Shown one piece after another: positions 5,803 to 6,202 of a DNA stretch of 6,202 nucleotides. The DNA is from Deltaproteobacteria bacterium RBG_13_61_14. Its GTDB lineage: Bacteria; RBG-13-61-14. The notes beneath the pieces are model-generated. The model was not told the DNA's origin. It saw only the letters and a program-made list of their open reading frames with translations, and did not search any database. Positions within the stretch are counted from its first letter, which is position 1. Each line of letters begins with the position of its first letter. Where the stretch lies: positions 1 through 6,202 of the forward strand of contig MGQK01000110.1 of assembly GCA_001797815.1 (NCBI GenBank), read 5' to 3'. The translations under genes and the position numbers were made by a program.

Positions 5803-5862
5803 GGAGTTAGAGATAGATGTCTAACCCGGACGAGCGGGAGCCAAAGAAGAGAAGAAGAGTTT

Positions 5863-5888
5863 CACGCAAAGACGCCAAGACGCAAAGG
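5863..5888 (+). repeat. CACGCAAAGACGCC repeat, copy A
   Basis: The unit begins CACGCAAAGACGCCAAGA and continues with CGCAAAGG. It shares 26 positions with copy B apart from one inserted T, and the preceding purine-rich GAAGAAGAGTTT resembles the sequence before copy B. Confidence 0.75.
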
Positions 5889-5944
5889 GTTTAAACTTTC
5901 GGAGAAGAGAAGGTGGCTCAGGTTTCAAGTCTTTCCTCTCCACC

Positions 5945-5969
5945 CACGGCCTTGCCGCCCTCGGCCGTG
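5945..5969. repeat. 7-bp inverted repeat
   Basis: CACGGCC (5945-5951) and GGCCGTG (5963-5969) pair perfectly around an 11-base loop. The right arm belongs to the GAGCTC-centred motif. Confidence 0.5.
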
Positions 5970-5985
5970 AGCTCGGGCCGAACGG
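5958..5985. repeat. Dispersed GAGCTC-centred motif, copy 2
   Basis: CGGCCGTGAGCTC, then GGGC, then CGAACGG. Both conserved blocks are identical to copy 1 (3506-3531); only the 3-4 bases between them differ. Confidence 0.6.
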
Positions 5986-6067
5986 CAAAGAAGCAAAGCC
6001 GCAATGGAACAGCCCTTGGCGGCTTATGATCCTTGGCGTCAGGTTTTTCATCCTTCCTCTTCACCCT

Positions 6068-6095
6068 GGCGGCTTTGCGGCTTGGCGTGAAACTC
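6068..6095 (-). repeat. CACGCAAAGACGCC repeat, inverted copy C
   Basis: On the - strand this reads GAGTTTCACGCCAAGCCGC followed by AAAGCCGCC. It matches the GAGTTTCACGC lead-in and the AAG/CGC rhythm of copy A in opposite orientation. Confidence 0.6.
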
Positions 6096-6143
6096 TCCTT
6101 TCCCTGCCCGCCTGCCGCAAGCTGATCAAAAGAGGAGGATTCT

Positions 6144-6170
6144 CACGCAAAGACGCCAAGACGCTAAAGG
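6144..6170 (+). repeat. CACGCAAAGACGCC repeat, copy B
   Basis: CACGCAAAGACGCCAAGACG then CTAAAGG. It is identical to copy A except for one inserted T, and lies about 280 bases downstream in the same orientation. Confidence 0.75.
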
Positions 6171-6202
6171 TTCCTGTTTCCGGATCCGGGAGCTTGCCGA
6201 GT

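Larger units (their letters stand above)
5788..6202. other. Gene-free repeat-rich region upstream of the winged-helix gene
   Basis: About 415 bases with no convincing gene. Apart from the ribosome binding site and leader of the - strand gene, it consists mostly of short dispersed repeats: three clear copies of a CACGC.AAG.CGC unit in both orientations, weaker fragments such as GGCAAAGAAGCAAAGCCGC (5983-6001) and CCTTGGCGTCAGG (6031-6043), a CACGGCC hairpin and one GAGCTC-centred motif. A promoter for the - strand gene should lie here, but no clear -35/-10 pair was recognised. Confidence 0.65.

Noticed and set aside
4966-5970. 334-codon + strand frame over the winged-helix gene
   Set aside because: The - strand frame has a strong ribosome binding site and domain-like sequence. 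The + frame is its complement shadow and runs into the repeat region.
5821-6051. 76-codon - strand frame in the repeat region
   Set aside because: The translation is made of dispersed-repeat sequence, with no ribosome binding site or domain.
5863-6170. CRISPR array
   Set aside because: Repeat copies are irregularly spaced, in both orientations and diverged, with no uniform spacers and no cas genes.

Overview
This window comes from a GC-rich bacterial chromosome. About two thirds of it has strongly G/C-biased third codon positions, genes overlap tightly, and Shine-Dalgarno sites are canonical. The taxon cannot be fixed from the sequence. The gene set (FGGY gluconokinase, LarA-like enzyme, decarboxylating 6-phosphogluconate dehydrogenase) and the dense small dispersed repeats would fit an anaerobic environmental bacterium, but this is inference.

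Positions 1-3247 hold a compact sugar-acid operon on the + strand: the 3' part of a GntK-type gluconokinase, a LarA-superfamily nickel-pincer enzyme, and a complete 6-phosphogluconate dehydrogenase (gnd). The genes overlap by 1 and 11 bases. The parts make one pathway: gluconate is phosphorylated to 6-phosphogluconate, which is oxidatively decarboxylated to ribulose 5-phosphate plus NADPH. The LarA-like enzyme sits between the two steps and is best explained as a D-gluconate 2-epimerase that links mannonate and gluconate, not as a lactate racemase.

Positions 3248-3575 are intergenic. They hold a near-perfect 19-bp inverted repeat right behind gnd, a possible gene remnant on the - strand, a Rho-independent terminator and one copy of a dispersed GAGCTC-centred motif.

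Positions 3576-4981 hold two overlapping + strand genes. The first encodes a 402-residue membrane-anchored protein with a charged linker and a beta-propeller-like C-terminal part. The second encodes a 66-residue exported protein. Base composition drops sharply inside the first gene, at the linker/propeller junction, and stays AT-rich to about 4990. This suggests horizontally acquired or exchanged sequence.

Positions 5023-5787 (- strand, GC-rich, convergent) encode a 254-residue protein with a winged-helix-like N-terminal region, a proline-rich linker and a C-terminal coiled coil. Its stop codon lies within a repeat-like 19-mer. Positions 5788-6202 contain no convincing gene but several copies, in both orientations, of a CACGCAAAGACGCC-type dispersed repeat. 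No rRNA, tRNA, CRISPR array or intact transposase gene was seen.
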